Positions 12,881 to 25,068 of a stretch of 64,000 bases of DNA are shown here, piece by piece; position 1 is the stretch's first letter, and each line of letters starts with the position of its first letter. The translations under genes and the position numbers were made by a program. Source of the DNA: Aphelidium insulamus (taxonomy: Eukaryota; Aphelidiomycota; Aphelidea; Aphelidiaceae); assembly GCA_036784855.1 (NCBI GenBank), contig JAZDSV010000032.1, positions 1-64,000 of the forward strand. The letters run 5' to 3'. Under the pieces are notes generated by a model. The model did no database searches. It saw only the letters and a list, made by a program, of their open reading frames with translations, and was not told where the DNA came from.

Positions 12881-13504
12881 ATGGACGAGCGCGACGCCGA
12901 CTTGATGGCTGCGGCACGCTACGGCGAAGTGGAGGTGGTGGAGCAGGCGCTGGCTGACTGTGCCACGGTGGCCATGCAGCGCCATTACGTGACAAGCGTG
13001 CGCGACTTCAACGGCAATTCACTGCTGCACTACGCGTGCGCCAACTTCCACGTGGCCATTGTGCGCGCTCTCTTTGCGCCCTTTGTGGGCGCCGACTCCG
13101 ATACGGACACGCGGCAACAGCTGCACCGGTGGGTGAGTGCACGCAATGCCGAGGGCAACACGGCGCTGCATTGGGCCGTGATGGCGGCGGCGCGGTCAGC
13201 CACGGTAGAGCCGGAGGTGCTGGCTACAGTCTTGCTGCTGCTGGACCCCGGCCACGCCTCCCCGCTGGAGAAGAATGGGGCGGGAATGTCGGCGCTGTAC
13301 TGTGCCGAGAGCGCGATACCAGACGGCCAAGCAACCACGGCGCTGGTAGATGCACTGCTCAGTGCCACCGCGGATGGCTGCGGTCAAGATGAAGACAACA
13401 ACGCTGATGGCGGCGCAGACGGACCAGAAGAAGACAAATGCACAGTGGATGAGGAAGCCGCCAATGTGAACACTTCCATGGGCGCGCTGTCAATGGGCCG
13501 ATAA
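12881..13504 (+). CDS. Small ankyrin-repeat protein
   Basis: A 207-aa single-exon protein. Ankyrin-type repeats are visible: DLMAAARYGEVEVVEQAL, then DFNGNSLLHYACANFHVAIV, then NAEGNTALHWAVMA, then GMSALYCAESA. The C-terminal ~45 residues are acidic (EDNNADGG.., GPEEDKC). It is probably a soluble protein-protein interaction module, similar in size to Yar1-type or other stand-alone ankyrin proteins. The specific role is not inferable. It starts 71 nt from the divergent SLS1-like gene. Confidence 0.8.
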   Translation: MDERDADLMAAARYGEVEVVEQALADCATVAMQRHYVTSVRDFNGNSLLHYACANFHVAIVRALFAPFVGADSDTDTRQQLHRWVSARNAEGNTALHWAVMAAARSATVEPEVLATVLLLLDPGHASPLEKNGAGMSALYCAESAIPDGQATTALVDALLSATADGCGQDEDNNADGGADGPEEDKCTVDEEAANVNTSMGALSMGR

Positions 13505-13552
13505 TACACAGAGACACAGTTATAAGCTGTTATGTACAGGTGTATGCATGCA

Positions 13553-15832
13553 TTAAGGTTGGCTGCCGTCTTGGTCGTCATACCGCAACACTCCCGCCAC
13601 CCATACTTGCCGCACGCGTACTTGTTGTCGTAACAATGATATATATGCACTGTCTCCACCAGTAGCCAAGTCTTGCGGAGACTCCACAACCACAAAGTCT
13701 GCCTGATAGCCGCGTTCTAGGCGGCCCAGTCGATCTTCTTCCCCGGCACAGAATGCTCCACCGTCAGTGTACAATGAGAGCGCCTCGGTGAATGTTAGTC
13801 GCTCTTCAGGTCGGTAGACTGTGTTGGGAGTCGCTGTCGACTCTCTGTAGACGGCCGCGTGCATGCCCCCTACATATAGCAACAGTGTGAGCATCATATG
13901 TTTAAACATCTATATACATATACTTGCAGAATGGATTCGGGTCTTCGATGGGAGCGTCAGAGCCGCCGGCACAGTGCACACCGGCTTGCAGTAGCGTTTT
14001 CCACGCATACGAATATTTGACTCGTTCCACAGTGGCGGGCTGGGTGCCGTCTCCGATACACTTTGCTATCCACGGAGCGTCTGAGGCGACAAACGACGGT
14101 TGAATATTGGCAATGACTCCAAGTTGTTGCATGCGCGCCACCAGACGCTTGCCGAGTATCTGGCAGCTACAAAATTGATCATTGTATTGCTACAACTCCA
14201 CTTGGCATACTGGGTGAGGATCGGTCGGTCGGCAGCGGTCATGCCTGCGTTCTCAAATGCATCCAGAACAGCGTCGGCGGCTCGGTCTCCGATCGCGTGC
14301 ACTTCCAGACGATATCCGCGCGCATGTGCAGCGGCCACTTGAGCTTGAAGAGACTGGACATCATGAATAAGCATGCCGTGCTTGTGACCTCCAGTGGTAC
14401 ATCGATGCTGCTCGTAAGGTTCATTCAATGCCGCCGTCCCCGCTCCTGATGGATATGATACTGAGATATTGTACATATATGCATCACACATGATAACTCT
14501 CACACGCACGAACCTAAACTTCCATCGGCAAAGAGTTTGACTCGGTGACAGCTGAGCAGGCCGATTTCATCGTTCGGCAAGGGCAAATCGGCATCTTCTT
14601 CACCTCCAGGCTATGATGTTGTACATCATACTTTACAGATATAGCACCAATAATACCGTTACTGCTTCCACTTCAGTGAATGGCACAGTCAAGTAGACGC
14701 GGATCGGTAGTCGTCCAGCACGTTGCAGAGACTTGTAGATCCTCCATGCACCTCCAGCGTCGTTGGACTGCACCGAAGTCACACCACGCCTAAGTACGTG
14801 CTGAAGCCCAGACTCGTAGATTGTCTCCAGTTCCGTGTCAGAGTACTGAGAGAACAAATACTCTTTCAGTCGCCACAATGCAGTCTCAGTGATGATGCCG
14901 TTCGGTGCATTTGTGGCATCGTCGACCCGTACATTTCCCGTTGCATCTTGCAGGTCAGTGAATGAGAAAATGTAAATCAAGTTGATACCCGAACTTTTTC
15001 TAGTCGATATTTGCAGCTCAGAATCCAAGTAAGCTCGAAGCGATACCAAGAGAGCCGAAGCATAAGCAGATTTTTCACCTTCACGAGATCTGGGTGATGA
15101 TAACCCAAGAATGTTCAGGGCTTGCGCATTGAGTGAACATAGGTGGAAGCATGTGCGAAATAGTGCAATTGGATTTTGGCATTCAGCTCCGACAAGCTGG
15201 TCGATTTGCTTGGCAGTCAGCGGTTCGTCGATACCAAGCGCTTGCTGGTCCCAGCCTATAAGTTAGATCTACACAAACTTTATTTACCACAGTTTACCAT
15301 AACCGACTATCCAGCAAGATGTGTCGCGCAGGGACCGATGTGCGTCCAGCACGCAATCGCGCAGCTGTTGCAGCGACCGACATCCTTGCAATTGTATTGT
15401 ACATTGTTGAAGAGTTCCTTGGGAGCTATTCTGAGCTCGCATGTTGACAAGACTTTCTCCATACTGACTGTAATCAGTACACATTGTACTCGCAGTCCAT
15501 TCTACCAACAAGCGCAATGTGAATATGTGAGTCCTGCATTTTGTAAGTTCGTAAGAATGTATGTATGTATGTATGTATGAGCATTTCAGTCCATACAATT
15601 AGTCCGGGCATCACGGTGCAATTGTCGGGCACATTTATCATCTGGTCACGTAAGCGCGATGAGGTCTAGTTGATATGTATTTTACCCGCGGATTTGTCGC
15701 CAAGATTTTCTCTGGCGGGTCCCCTGTAGGCAGGAAGTTAGCTGGGGCGTTTCATGCGCGCCACGCACCGATACCCGTAGCCAACACTTTGCCACACTCA
15801 ATGTGCATCCATCGCCGCGGAGAGATTACAGT
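13553..15832 (-). CDS. YtcJ-type metal-dependent amidohydrolase (5' end unresolved)
   Basis: Amidohydrolase-3/YtcJ family, zinc-type hydrolase of N-acyl or amide substrates. Resolved segments, spliced by eye: GKVLATGIGDPPEKIL, NCTVMPGLIDSHIHIALVG (metal-binding HxH), SCWIVGYGWDQ, NAQALNILGL, KLFADGSLGAGTAALNEPYE, LEVHAIGDRAADAVLDAFENAG, PILTHCQ, ANIQPSFVASDAPW, CAGGSDAPIEDPNPFW with GMHAAVYR, and the C-terminal GYQADFVV. These match the family in order. Introns are very short (38 and 40 nt near 15.4 kb). One at 13870-13927 uses a GC donor (gcaagt). An intron near 15.55 kb contains a (GTAT)n run. The first exon, upstream of about 15.83 kb, could not be placed, so the start coordinate is only where clear coding begins. 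A signal or anchor sequence may exist further upstream. Confidence 0.82.
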
Positions 15833-16436
15833 CTGGTAGCATTATTCAGCTGACAATGGTGGCACTCAGAGTGCATGGACGGACTGGTGGTGTTGGCACG
15901 GCCTTGTCGGCAGAGGTCCACAACCTGCGGCACCGCACCAGCAAGGAGCCATTCATCGCGAGATGCAACGGCCAGGACGGAAAATACAAAAATGCTTGGC
16001 ACACTGACGCGTCGCGGCACGCTATAAGGGGTTGCGAGCAAAAGTGGCAAAATGGGAGTGGAGGTCATCAGGGCGAGCGGGTGCAAGCACACCGCCAGCC
16101 AGATCGAGCCATGTGACACGTTGACTGGGCTCACGGTTTGTCTGCGCCGTTGCCGGCCTCGACAATTGCCGCAATTTAGCAGCGAGTGGCGCACCCCTGC
16201 AGGCATGCCAGCATCGCTGACCCAATTAGCAAGTCACACTCAACCACGGCCGAGCGGCGCCTAGCGCACTCGTCGTCCAACTTCCCTCCGTTGAGGTGCC
16301 ATTACAGCGACAGGTCAGAGTCGAACTTCTTATAAGTAGAGTACACACCGACTTTGCCACGCAGTTGCAGTCCAACAGGGTTGTGCGATTCCAGGTGTCT
16401 TCAGTAAGAAACAACTGTTCAATTGTTTCCTCCATT
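15833..16436. other. Unresolved region: amidohydrolase 5' end and upstream sequence
   Basis: About 600 nt between the last clear amidohydrolase exon (-) and the next gene (+). A minus-strand frame with a hydrophobic stretch (15826-16206) and several plus-strand frames exist, but none joins the amidohydrolase in frame in a way I can defend. It likely holds the missing first exon plus promoters for both genes. Confidence 0.4.
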
Positions 16437-16961
16437 ATGGCAGCGTGGCGTGACAAAAAGCACGCCACCGATAAGCAGCAGCCGCTGGTCGCCGCAACAG
16501 ATACTATCGACTCGTGGCTGGAGTCAAGTATGCATGTCGTCTAGTGCTCCACCAAATGTTCAACTCATGGCACAGGACACTCAAAAGTCTACAACAAGCT
16601 CTTGACGCCTCCACGTGCAAGTGAACCTGCACGGGTTACCCTACACGTTTCAACTGCCCCTTCGACGAGCAGCAAGCCGCTGCCGGTGGTCGCTAGATGG
16701 GTGGCATCTCGGTCTTCTGACAAGGACAGTGGTGAAACACCAGCGGTGGTCGGGACGGGATTGATGGCTAACGGGCGAGACTTTCTCGAAACTGTCCACG
16801 ACCAGCTGTTTCCGCCGGAGCCTCAGCGACCAGGACAGCATTCGGCACGCGGCACTAGCTGGAAAGGTGATCATCGGCGCGGATCTCGCTCGCCTACACG
16901 ACGATCCTCGCAGTCAACTGCTGCTCGACCAGCGTCTAGTAACAAAAGCAACCATGGATAG
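16437..16961 (+). CDS. Small basic disordered orphan protein
   Basis: Two exons, 16437-16527 and 16576-16961, joined across a 48-nt intron, give 158 aa. The N-terminus (MAAWRDKKHATDKQQPLVAA) and the junction segment DSWLESRHSKVYNKLLTPPR look helical. The rest is Ser/Pro/Arg-rich and basic near the C-terminus (RRGSRSPTRRSSQS), resembling an SR-like or nucleic-acid-binding tail. No family recognised. It converges with the permease gene, whose stop lies 46 nt further on. Confidence 0.55.
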
Positions 16962-17007
16962 ATCGATTTATATGAAAAGTGTCGTTCTATATGTGGGGCT
17001 TATCAAG

Positions 17008-20000
17008 CTACTTGAGAAGTGAGACAATGTTGCGGCGGGCGACCAGCTGATAGATTGGTCCCACTGTCGACAGCAGGGAGCAACCTATGCTCACCGCAAA
17101 CACAAGCAGCACAATGTCCCATGGGAAGAGGAACTGAAGTGGAACTTGCGTGATGATAGACCGCTGCGTGGCCATCGTCCACCCAACACTCGTTCCGATC
17201 ATGGTCTGTCACAGTCTGGTTAGACAGACAATCTTAAATGGCACCAGTACAAACCCCGAGTATAGCGGCTGAAAATATCAACACAAACGCCTCGTAGGAA
17301 AAAAGACGGAATATCGCGGCTTTCCGCAATCCCAACGCGCGAAGCACACCCATTTCTTTCTTTTGCTCCATGATGTTCTAATCAAATTAGATTCCACATT
17401 ATGCAGTCTCAAATAAGTGGGAACGTACCGTGTACATGGATGAATTGAGAGAGAAAAAAGCCACCACCATTGCCATTATCGTTATTGCCTGAAATATCCA
17501 TCCCAGCGAAGCCGACGCCGAGGATATGCCGGAAATTTCATCGCCAACATATGCAATTATTTCAATCGACGCCAACTTTGTCAGATCAAGCATGATATCC
17601 TGTACGTCGCTTGCTGCCGTTTTAGGCATCAAATATACGAAGATGATGTTGATGGGCACATCGCGCACGGATCTGATATAGGGGCTGGTTCGCGCGGCAA
17701 ATTCAAGATACTGCGGCATCGAAATCACGGCGTCTTGCTCGGTGGTCGAGGGGAATTCGCTCGCGATATAATACGGTAGACTGTTTACAAAGTGCAGCGG
17801 CTCCAGGACCGTATAGAGAGTTTGCGTCACAGAATCTGCCGATATCGACACTGTATGTACAAACTTGTCTGTAAAATCTTGCAAGTTGAGCGTTTTATGA
17901 AAGAGGCCACCTGCAAATAAGTATAAGTGATTTCGGATGAGTGCCGGTCAACTGCCTACCAATAATCGCAGAGAATGAACCCTTGATGGTGTACAAGTGC
18001 TCGCTGAAGGTCATATCCGCAGGCAGGCTGGTATCAATGGTCGATGGCACAATATAATCAGGTTTTGTGTCGTCAAAGAAACCAGGTCCTGTCGCCTTCA
18101 CGTCGGACTTAGACTTTGCAATTCTAAGTGTGTGAGAGACATTCGACGAAGATAAATGTTATACCTTCCAATATTTTGCAGAGATGATGCTTTGCCAGTA
18201 GGATTGAGCAGTTCAATCGGAAAACTAGTATAACTCCACGATTTGACGTGAACGTTATTTGCGAGGTAATTTTCATACAGCTGGACATTTTGTACACCGA
18301 GCGGAACACCGCGATTGTCCTGAAACGAGCGGCCCTGGATCTGGATGTCGGAGGCAAAGAGTCGTTTACTCGTGAATATCAACGACTCCAATTCGATTCG
18401 AATCGCAACAGTGAGGAAAATGATGAAGCCAAGTGAAAGCGCATACATGATGCTTGTTTTCCTGTTTCTCCGTCGATGCGCCACCAAGTTCTTGATAACC
18501 AACAATATCATTGACCTATTTTCGAACCAGATTACGAGGAAGGAGAACTTAACCAGCAGCCGCTCCACCAAAGGTTCGACGTTCAGCGACAGCATCACCA
18601 GACCAAACATCATTCCCATCAACAGAATTAAGAATATGTTGAACAGCAACGTGATGTTGGAGCTCAGTAGCGCCAATGGCAAGAAGTAATAGATCGAGAA
18701 TCCAAATATTGTCAGCACCGCCCCAACGGTAAGCACACCTGACGAAATGTGCCCGCCTTCATTTCGTTCAATGGTCACAATCACTGCTTTACTGGCCGGC
18801 CTGCGAGTGTCGAGTGCATCGTGCAAGTTCCCCGTCAACGCTTGTCGAATGGGGATAACTGAGGCGAGGAGCGGCACTAATACTCCTAATGCGGTGGCAA
18901 GTAGGATGGAATCCGCGGCAAGTAGTGGCGCCACATCGATATTCATCGATTTGGACAGCAGACTTCGAAGGTAAACCCAGAGTATCTGGGCACACGATAA
19001 ACCAAGCGCCCAGGCAGGTATCGAGTATGACAGCGCTTGTACCTGCACAAGTTAAAGAGGTAGCGTACCATGAATAAACATAAGTACGTACTGATATCAG
19101 AGAAACAACACCACTCTTTGACATTCCAACCATGCGGAAAATACCCAACTCGAACGTCTTGGTTTCCACCGAGACCATTAGCAGGCTGTAGATGAGGAAG
19201 CACCTGCAGTGCACGTGAGAAGCAAATAGCTCAACGTGCGATGACATACGACAAGGCTGACAGCAATACAACAACCATCGTAAATATAAGGTTGAGAAAA
19301 GCGGAGAAGAATTGTGTCGCATTCAAGGCTGTCAAGACGGGAAGTGCCGATGACGTACTGGTGAATCCGGCGTGGTATACAGCATTGGATGCCCAGTCCA
19401 CAACATTTTTGCTTACGACTTTGTACTGCGAGTCCATGTAGCAATCGACGCGATAGTCGCTGCACGAAACAATGACGTCGGTGGCCTCCGAGTACACGGC
19501 TTGCCCATCATTAGCAGTAGCCGAGTAGCTGTCGCGCACGGAATTCGGTAAAGATTTCGGCAAATATTCAGCGATCAATTTCGGTAATGATTCAAGCTGG
19601 AAGCACCAGTTAATGGAATTGACTGCACATATACATCACCAACCTCAATGAAAGCGGCAGTAGTCTGAGTATAGTCCAATTTCCCAAATGTCATTGGTAA
19701 GACGCGATCGATTCGTAGCGGAATGCTGACTTCGTTGACAGGACGACCAGATGTTGACTTTGTGGTAGAGTTGTCCAACCCGGCATACGTTACCGGTAGA
19801 GCTTGCGTCCAGTCAAACGTCAAGTAAACATAGTCCCCGACATTGACGCCAATTGTGCGTGCCAAATTTTGATGCAAGTAAATTGACCCATCCGGCACGG
19901 GAGGAAACGTCCACGACCGTCCAATACCGATTGAGCGCTCCATATCCGTGTTTAAGGCGAAAAGCAGCGCGTCTGCGGTCTTTGCACATAGCGCACCCAG

Positions 20001-20857
20001 ACACCCAGACGCGCTAGACTGCTGGCATATGGTACGGGTAAAGTTGCCGAAACTGTCCACCGTCGGCAGTCCATCATATGTATAGTCGACGTCTGACGTC
20101 ACCGTCGATGCGTCATAGCCAATGCAGGAAGAAGCACTGAACAGCGAGAGTCCAAGTGAGGAGATGCGCGGCGCAGACAGGTGGCCATAATCCTCGAGAT
20201 TAGTTGCCACTGACGTATAGTTTAGACGCTGCGAGCCGTCATTCGCCGGCACCGACAGTACCAGATCGAGCTGGCCGGCAGAATTCTCCGCCAATGTTAA
20301 AAACACCACGGGCGAGTATATCAATACTGTCAATACATATTAGTACCGCATGATATGGTTTATAAGGTGAGCGTACTTGTCATGAGTATGGACACTAGAA
20401 CCACGACGATGAATACGGCGCTGCAGCCAATACAATATTGACAGGAATTGTGCCGGGCTTCCCTGACAGCCAGCTTGGCGTCCATTGTGAGGTGCCCGAG
20501 CGCGGTCTCTCGCGCATCTGTCAACTTTTCCTTCACACGCCGTATCCGCTGCTGCCTCGCTGTGTCGCGACCATTGGCGCCGTCTTTGGACGGGGGCAAG
20601 GATGCTGCCGTGTGCTTGCCGCCGTCAAGCCCAAGCCCAAGCAGTTGCCTGTCGCTATGGGCCAGGGTCTGAGCGCTCCGTCCGGCGTTGACACTGGGCG
20701 GTGTATTTTCATCAGATGATGCAGTGTCTCCCGTGTGCGCAACCGCGTTGCTGCTACTCGCGGCCATTGCGGGTTGGAGCGGCGCGGTGTGTTGAGAGAT
20801 TTGTTGTGTTATTGTTGTTGTTGTGCCCGGCCGATCTGAAACAGCGCTGATGGTCAT
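17008..20857 (-). CDS. FtsX/MacB-type membrane permease (eukaryotic ABC3 permease family)
   Basis: A large polytopic protein of roughly 1,150 aa from about nine exons. The N-terminal cytosolic part is low-complexity, followed by one TM (about 20440-20380: CSAVFIVVVLVSILM). A large extracytoplasmic domain lies before the first four-TM FtsX block (FLNLIFTMVVVLLSALS, the ETKTFELGIFRMVGMS loop, SVQALSYSIPAWALGLS). A second periplasmic-like domain precedes a second FtsX block (AITIMAMVVAFFSLNSSMYT, EQKKEMGVLRALGLRKAAIF, ending in VARRNIVSLLK). The loop E-x(4-5)-G-x(2)-R-x(2)-G occurs in both blocks. Bacterial relatives pair with an ATPase (LolD/MacB). No ATPase gene is in this window. Similar duplicated FtsX proteins are known from protists. 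The substrate is unknown. It diverges from the AXDND1-like gene. Confidence 0.8.
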
Positions 20858-21064
20858 CTGACTGGCAGAATTGTTAATTATGGGAATTTAATTATGGGCG
20901 TATTCTTCTGATTCATACGTATATGTAAAGTATTCATATCTGCATGCATGTATCTGTCCCTATGTACGATTAATATCGATACATATGTATGTACAGACAA
21001 AAAGTGTCTGCAAGTTTGTTCAACGGCGCCGACAAACTCTCTCGCCTCACCCAAAAAAAGTGCA

Positions 21065-23456
21065 ATGGCATCCTCACACATACCAGAGAGTCTGCTGCTA
21101 GAGTTGGAACAGTGGGAAGCAGAGACGGTGAACAGTGAAGTGGCGACACTGCGGCAATCTATTGGCGCGTTGAAGAAGAGCGCGGCCACCCTGATACCCA
21201 TTGACGCGGATGTTGTTGTCAAATCACGGCCGCACACCTCGCGCAAGACTGTCGACACGCGACCGCCGTCCGAACCCGATTCCAAGACACAGCAGGCCAC
21301 CGCTTCTTCAAGCCGTCCAAATCTTGCGCAGGTACATATCTTGTTGTGCGCCTATGCTATATCTTGAGTATACTGCAATATTTGTAGGATGATGGTACCA
21401 CGGATGTGTACGGAGTGAAGGCGGCGACGCGAAAGGACGCCATATCACTACAGCTGCAGATGCAAAAGTTGTTGGCCAAACTGCCCGCCGACTCCAACAA
21501 TGGTCGAAATCCGCTGGAGACACTGGCGGAAGTGGCGGAACAAGAGCAAGCGGTGTATGACCAGGTGCTGTCAGAGTTGATTCGCCAGGTCACGTCGCAC
21601 ACCACCGAGCGTGGCAATGTGCTGCAAACGGTTCGGCAGCGATACGCACTGCTGTTCAAGCGCGCACTGCAACAAGTCACCACCGTCTACCATCAGTCCA
21701 CGGCGGACCGCGTCATCATCAAGCGTCTAATGCAAGAACTCTCACTTACGGGAGACACGCTGGCGCAGATGATGCTGCACTGCGAACACCTCTACAAGCC
21801 CAGCAACCCATCCCTCTCAAAGCTGGAGACTTTTGTGCTCTCACATGGCATACAAGAGCGCGTCCTGGCCAGTGCAGACACCGAGAATCGACTATGTCAT
21901 GCGCACAAGGCGCAAAAACTGTTGTTGGAGGAGCAGCTGCGTGGCGCCGCACTCGAGCAGAACCGGTGGATGCTGCGGTCATTGAAGTTGTCCACGATGA
22001 TCAGCCGCCAGCTGGGCTGGTCCTCCATGGTGCATGATTTGTCGCGGTGTGTCGAGGTGCGCACTGACTCCTTCAACGACATATTGCGCCAGGTGTCGAC
22101 GGCCGCTCACAGTTCGTGGTGTGATGTGGAGCAGAGTTTCTGCGAGTGGCGCGACACCTATCGGCGAGTCAGCAGACATGTCGCCGCGGAGGAGCAACGT
22201 CGACTCAAGATCCTGTCCGAAGTGCTCAGTCACATTCGGCGGTGCTTGGCAGAGTTTTTCGGAGCGGCTTCGGCGTCCACAAATGGCGCCTCCTCTTCCT
22301 CTTCCTCCTCCTCAAATCCCATACTGATCACGTTGAGTTTAGCCGACAAGCTGGCGCTGGTACAGTCATTCACCAACTGGTTTGCCGAACTGGAGAGCTG
22401 TATGCTACAGCGGGCCAGTGCACACGCTGCCGAGTGGCAAAGCGATCGCAAGATATTGCTGGAGACGCAGTGGGAGCGATACGAGACCAGATTCAAGTCG
22501 CTGATGACACGGTGCGACAAATGGTCTGCGAACGGAACAGATGGCCGCACCATGCACACTGATTATGCGTCCAAACTGGAGCGCCTCCACCAACAGCTGG
22601 CAGACTGGATCCAGGGCGCCTGGACGCGCGTGTGTGGCGATGACAAGATGAATGCCACGATAACCGCCGTGGCAAACCAGATCGAAGATCGACAGACGTT
22701 TATCACCTCAAGCAGCACGGATGAGCCACTTACCGAAATGGAGTCGTCCATGTTGAAAAACTCGTTCACGCGCTGGATGGGCGATCTCTCGACAGTGACC
22801 AACTCGATACGCCTCGCGATCACTAAAGAAGCCGGAGATGACACCCTCGAAGCGCTGGAGACGGTCACGTACGAGTTGCACACACAGATGACGTCCGACT
22901 TGGCGTTGCAACGAGAGGGTACTTGAACAGCTAACTCTTGTTGATAAAATGTTGACTTGACTGCCGCAGAAACGGAACGCATAAGGCGCACCGCCGTGGA
23001 ATGGCTGATAGACACTGTGGATGGCGGGATTAACAAGAAGGCCGAGTGGACAGACAGCGTCACAGAGTTGCTGCGCATAAATTCTGACTGGCAGGCGCAA
23101 TTGAAGCTGCTGTCCGGACTGCTCACCGATATTCCATCACCCGTGCTAAACCTGGCCAATGAAAGCCTCGATACAAGCTTGCAGTAAGTTATAATGCTTC
23201 CATGTCGAAGATGGTTACTTAAACAATATTACGCAGAAATGCTACTTCATTATGGCTCACAAACACCGAGAAACTGCTTGAATTGGCGCGGCAACACAGT
23301 TCCAAAGCTGCCAAGGTTTCTGGAGACATCGCAACGCTTCTGGACGCGAAGTTTGCAATCCCAGATGCATCTGTGCCGTTCCAAGAACAGGATGGTGCCA
23401 TAATAGCTGAAATTGGCGCCCTGTTTGAGAAACTGGGCACCACCGCCGACTTGTAA
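21065..23456 (+). CDS. Axonemal dynein light chain domain protein (AXDND1-like)
   Basis: Predicted flagellar or axonemal coiled-coil protein. Exons: 21065-21331, 21388-22918, 22970-23183, 23237-23456 = 743 codons. The key block is VYDQVLSELIRQVTSHTTER with GNVLQTVRQRYALLF, which matches the conserved core shared by the p28 axonemal dynein light chain and AXDND1. The long helical C-terminal half (LEEQLRGAALEQNRWMLRS and following, with conserved Trp in W..L and W..D patterns) points to AXDND1 rather than the ~250-aa p28. The C-terminus continues as helices to TTADL. If right, the organism builds flagella at some stage. The protein could also be a generic coiled-coil protein with this motif. 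Confidence 0.75.
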
Positions 23457-23539
23457 CACAATAGACGCATTTACATCATACATCGTTGTCTGCTGTTTGA
23501 GTGCTGAGTCAAAAGTTCCGTTAGTCTTCTGTCCCGACC

Positions 23540-24966
23540 ATGATAAAGATCAACCTGTTCCGTGTGTCGGTGGTGGTGTGCGCCGTAGTCGCCCTGTACT
23601 ACACTGGCCTACTTGACACCATATCGCCTGGACGTATTCGCCGCGCGGGTATACACTGTCCATCTGTGTTCTGTAACCCCATTCAACAATGATGTGCAGC
23701 CACTGGCAAAACCTATCGCTCCATTCTGTACTGGGGTCAGAACCGCCTAGGAATCAACCAGTATAGTGGCGATGCAAAACGCCAGGAGCCGTCGCTGGCC
23801 ACAATGTGCAAGCTCACCGACCACGACACTGTTGTCGTCTCGTTTGTGATGACATACTTCTCCACCAACGATATGCCGGGTGTGGACTATAGCACACACT
23901 GCAAGAAGCCATTCTACTCGGCCAGCCTGAACGATCCGCTCTACAAGAACCGGCAGAAATTGGTGATGCTGAACTGTCCCGACATTGGTGACGACATCAA
24001 GACCTGCCAGGCGCTGGGGCGCAAAGTTTTAATCGGCATCCGTACGTAGATGGTTGCTACATTTATCTATCCATAATTCTTGCATAGAACCGTTGACAAG
24101 CACTCTTTCGAGCGACTCGGATGGCATCAGGTTTGCTCAGAACATTTGGAATATGTTTCTCGGCGGCAATGGCGATCGTCCGTTTGGCGCCGGTGTTGTG
24201 CTGGACGGTGTCGATTTAGTGCTGCACAATAACGTTGTGAACGGTACAGCAGCCATGGCCAAGGAATTCCGCAAGATTATTGACGCTGCTTCCACTCCAT
24301 ACACGCTTATGGGTTAGTGCTGATACTAGGTTAACATCTGATATTAAGATGACGGATGTAGCATCTCCGAGATGCAGTTTTCCAGACGCGGTGTTTGGCC
24401 CACAGTTCCCGAATACCATGTTTTTGCAGAGCCCGCCGGCCTTTGACGTGGTCAATGCTCACTTCCGCTACTCGACGGACTGCTCCTACAACCACGCCGA
24501 CTTTTTCTACTCAACACTGTCAAAGTGGTCCGACTGGGCCATGACTCAAAATCGGCCCCTTACGTTGACATTGCCGTCGTCCAGTAATGGTTGGGTTGGC
24601 GGTGCGCCCGGTGACTACATCACGGCCGAACAGCTGATCTCGGAACAAGTAATTGAGAAGCTGCAAGCCGTTCCTGCCTTGACTGGAGTCGGGTTCTGGG
24701 AAGGAAGCGGCGAGTTTCTCTCCCATCCGTGCAAGAACCTGGGAATCTCTTATGGCACTTACTTTCGGCGCCTGCTCAATGGTGAAGTGATCACGTGCGA
24801 CTATGTGCCGGACGAGGTCCCTAAATCAAAAAACTCCACCGGTGACGATGGCAATACGTATGGTGGAACCACCAACATTTTTGTAGCAACCTCGTCGCGG
24901 AACCTTGTGCCATATGTGCTAGCTGCCGTGGCAGTGTTGCTGGCAGTTGCAATCGCGCTTGTTTAA
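23540..24966 (+). CDS. Class III (GH18) chitinase-like protein, catalytic acid missing
   Basis: Exons: 23540-23648, 23700-24041, 24088-24312, 24362-24966 = 426 codons. The N-terminal hydrophobic segment (residues ~5-25) is a signal or anchor; the C-terminal hydrophobic tail after a Ser/Thr-rich stretch (NLVPYVLAAVAVLLAVAIAL) suggests a GPI anchor. The barrel has fungal/plant class III chitinase features: RSILYWGQNRLGINQY (strand 1), MLNCPDIGDDIKTCQALGRK, IRFAQNIWNMFLGG, and TLMASPRCSFPDAVFGP. The catalytic motif DGxDxDxE reads DGVDLVLH here, so both the middle Asp and the proton-donor Glu are replaced. It is therefore predicted to bind chitin or a glycan, or to be structural, and not to hydrolyse (inference). 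Confidence 0.88.
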
Positions 24967-25068
24967 AAGCATTGCTGTCTAATACACTGTCGAATTGCTT
25001 GCTTGTACAAAGTTGCACAACCCTGATTTTTTGTCTGCGATTGTGCCGTGTCAATATCTGCACTGACA

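Noticed and set aside
15540-15590. Possible CRISPR-like or satellite array
   Set aside because: It is a simple (GTAT)n run within an intron; no spacers. No CRISPR array is present in this eukaryotic window.
15826-16206. Minus-strand frame with a hydrophobic stretch near the amidohydrolase 5' end
   Set aside because: It does not join the amidohydrolase in frame through a clear splice pair and lacks family similarity, so it was not called as the first exon.
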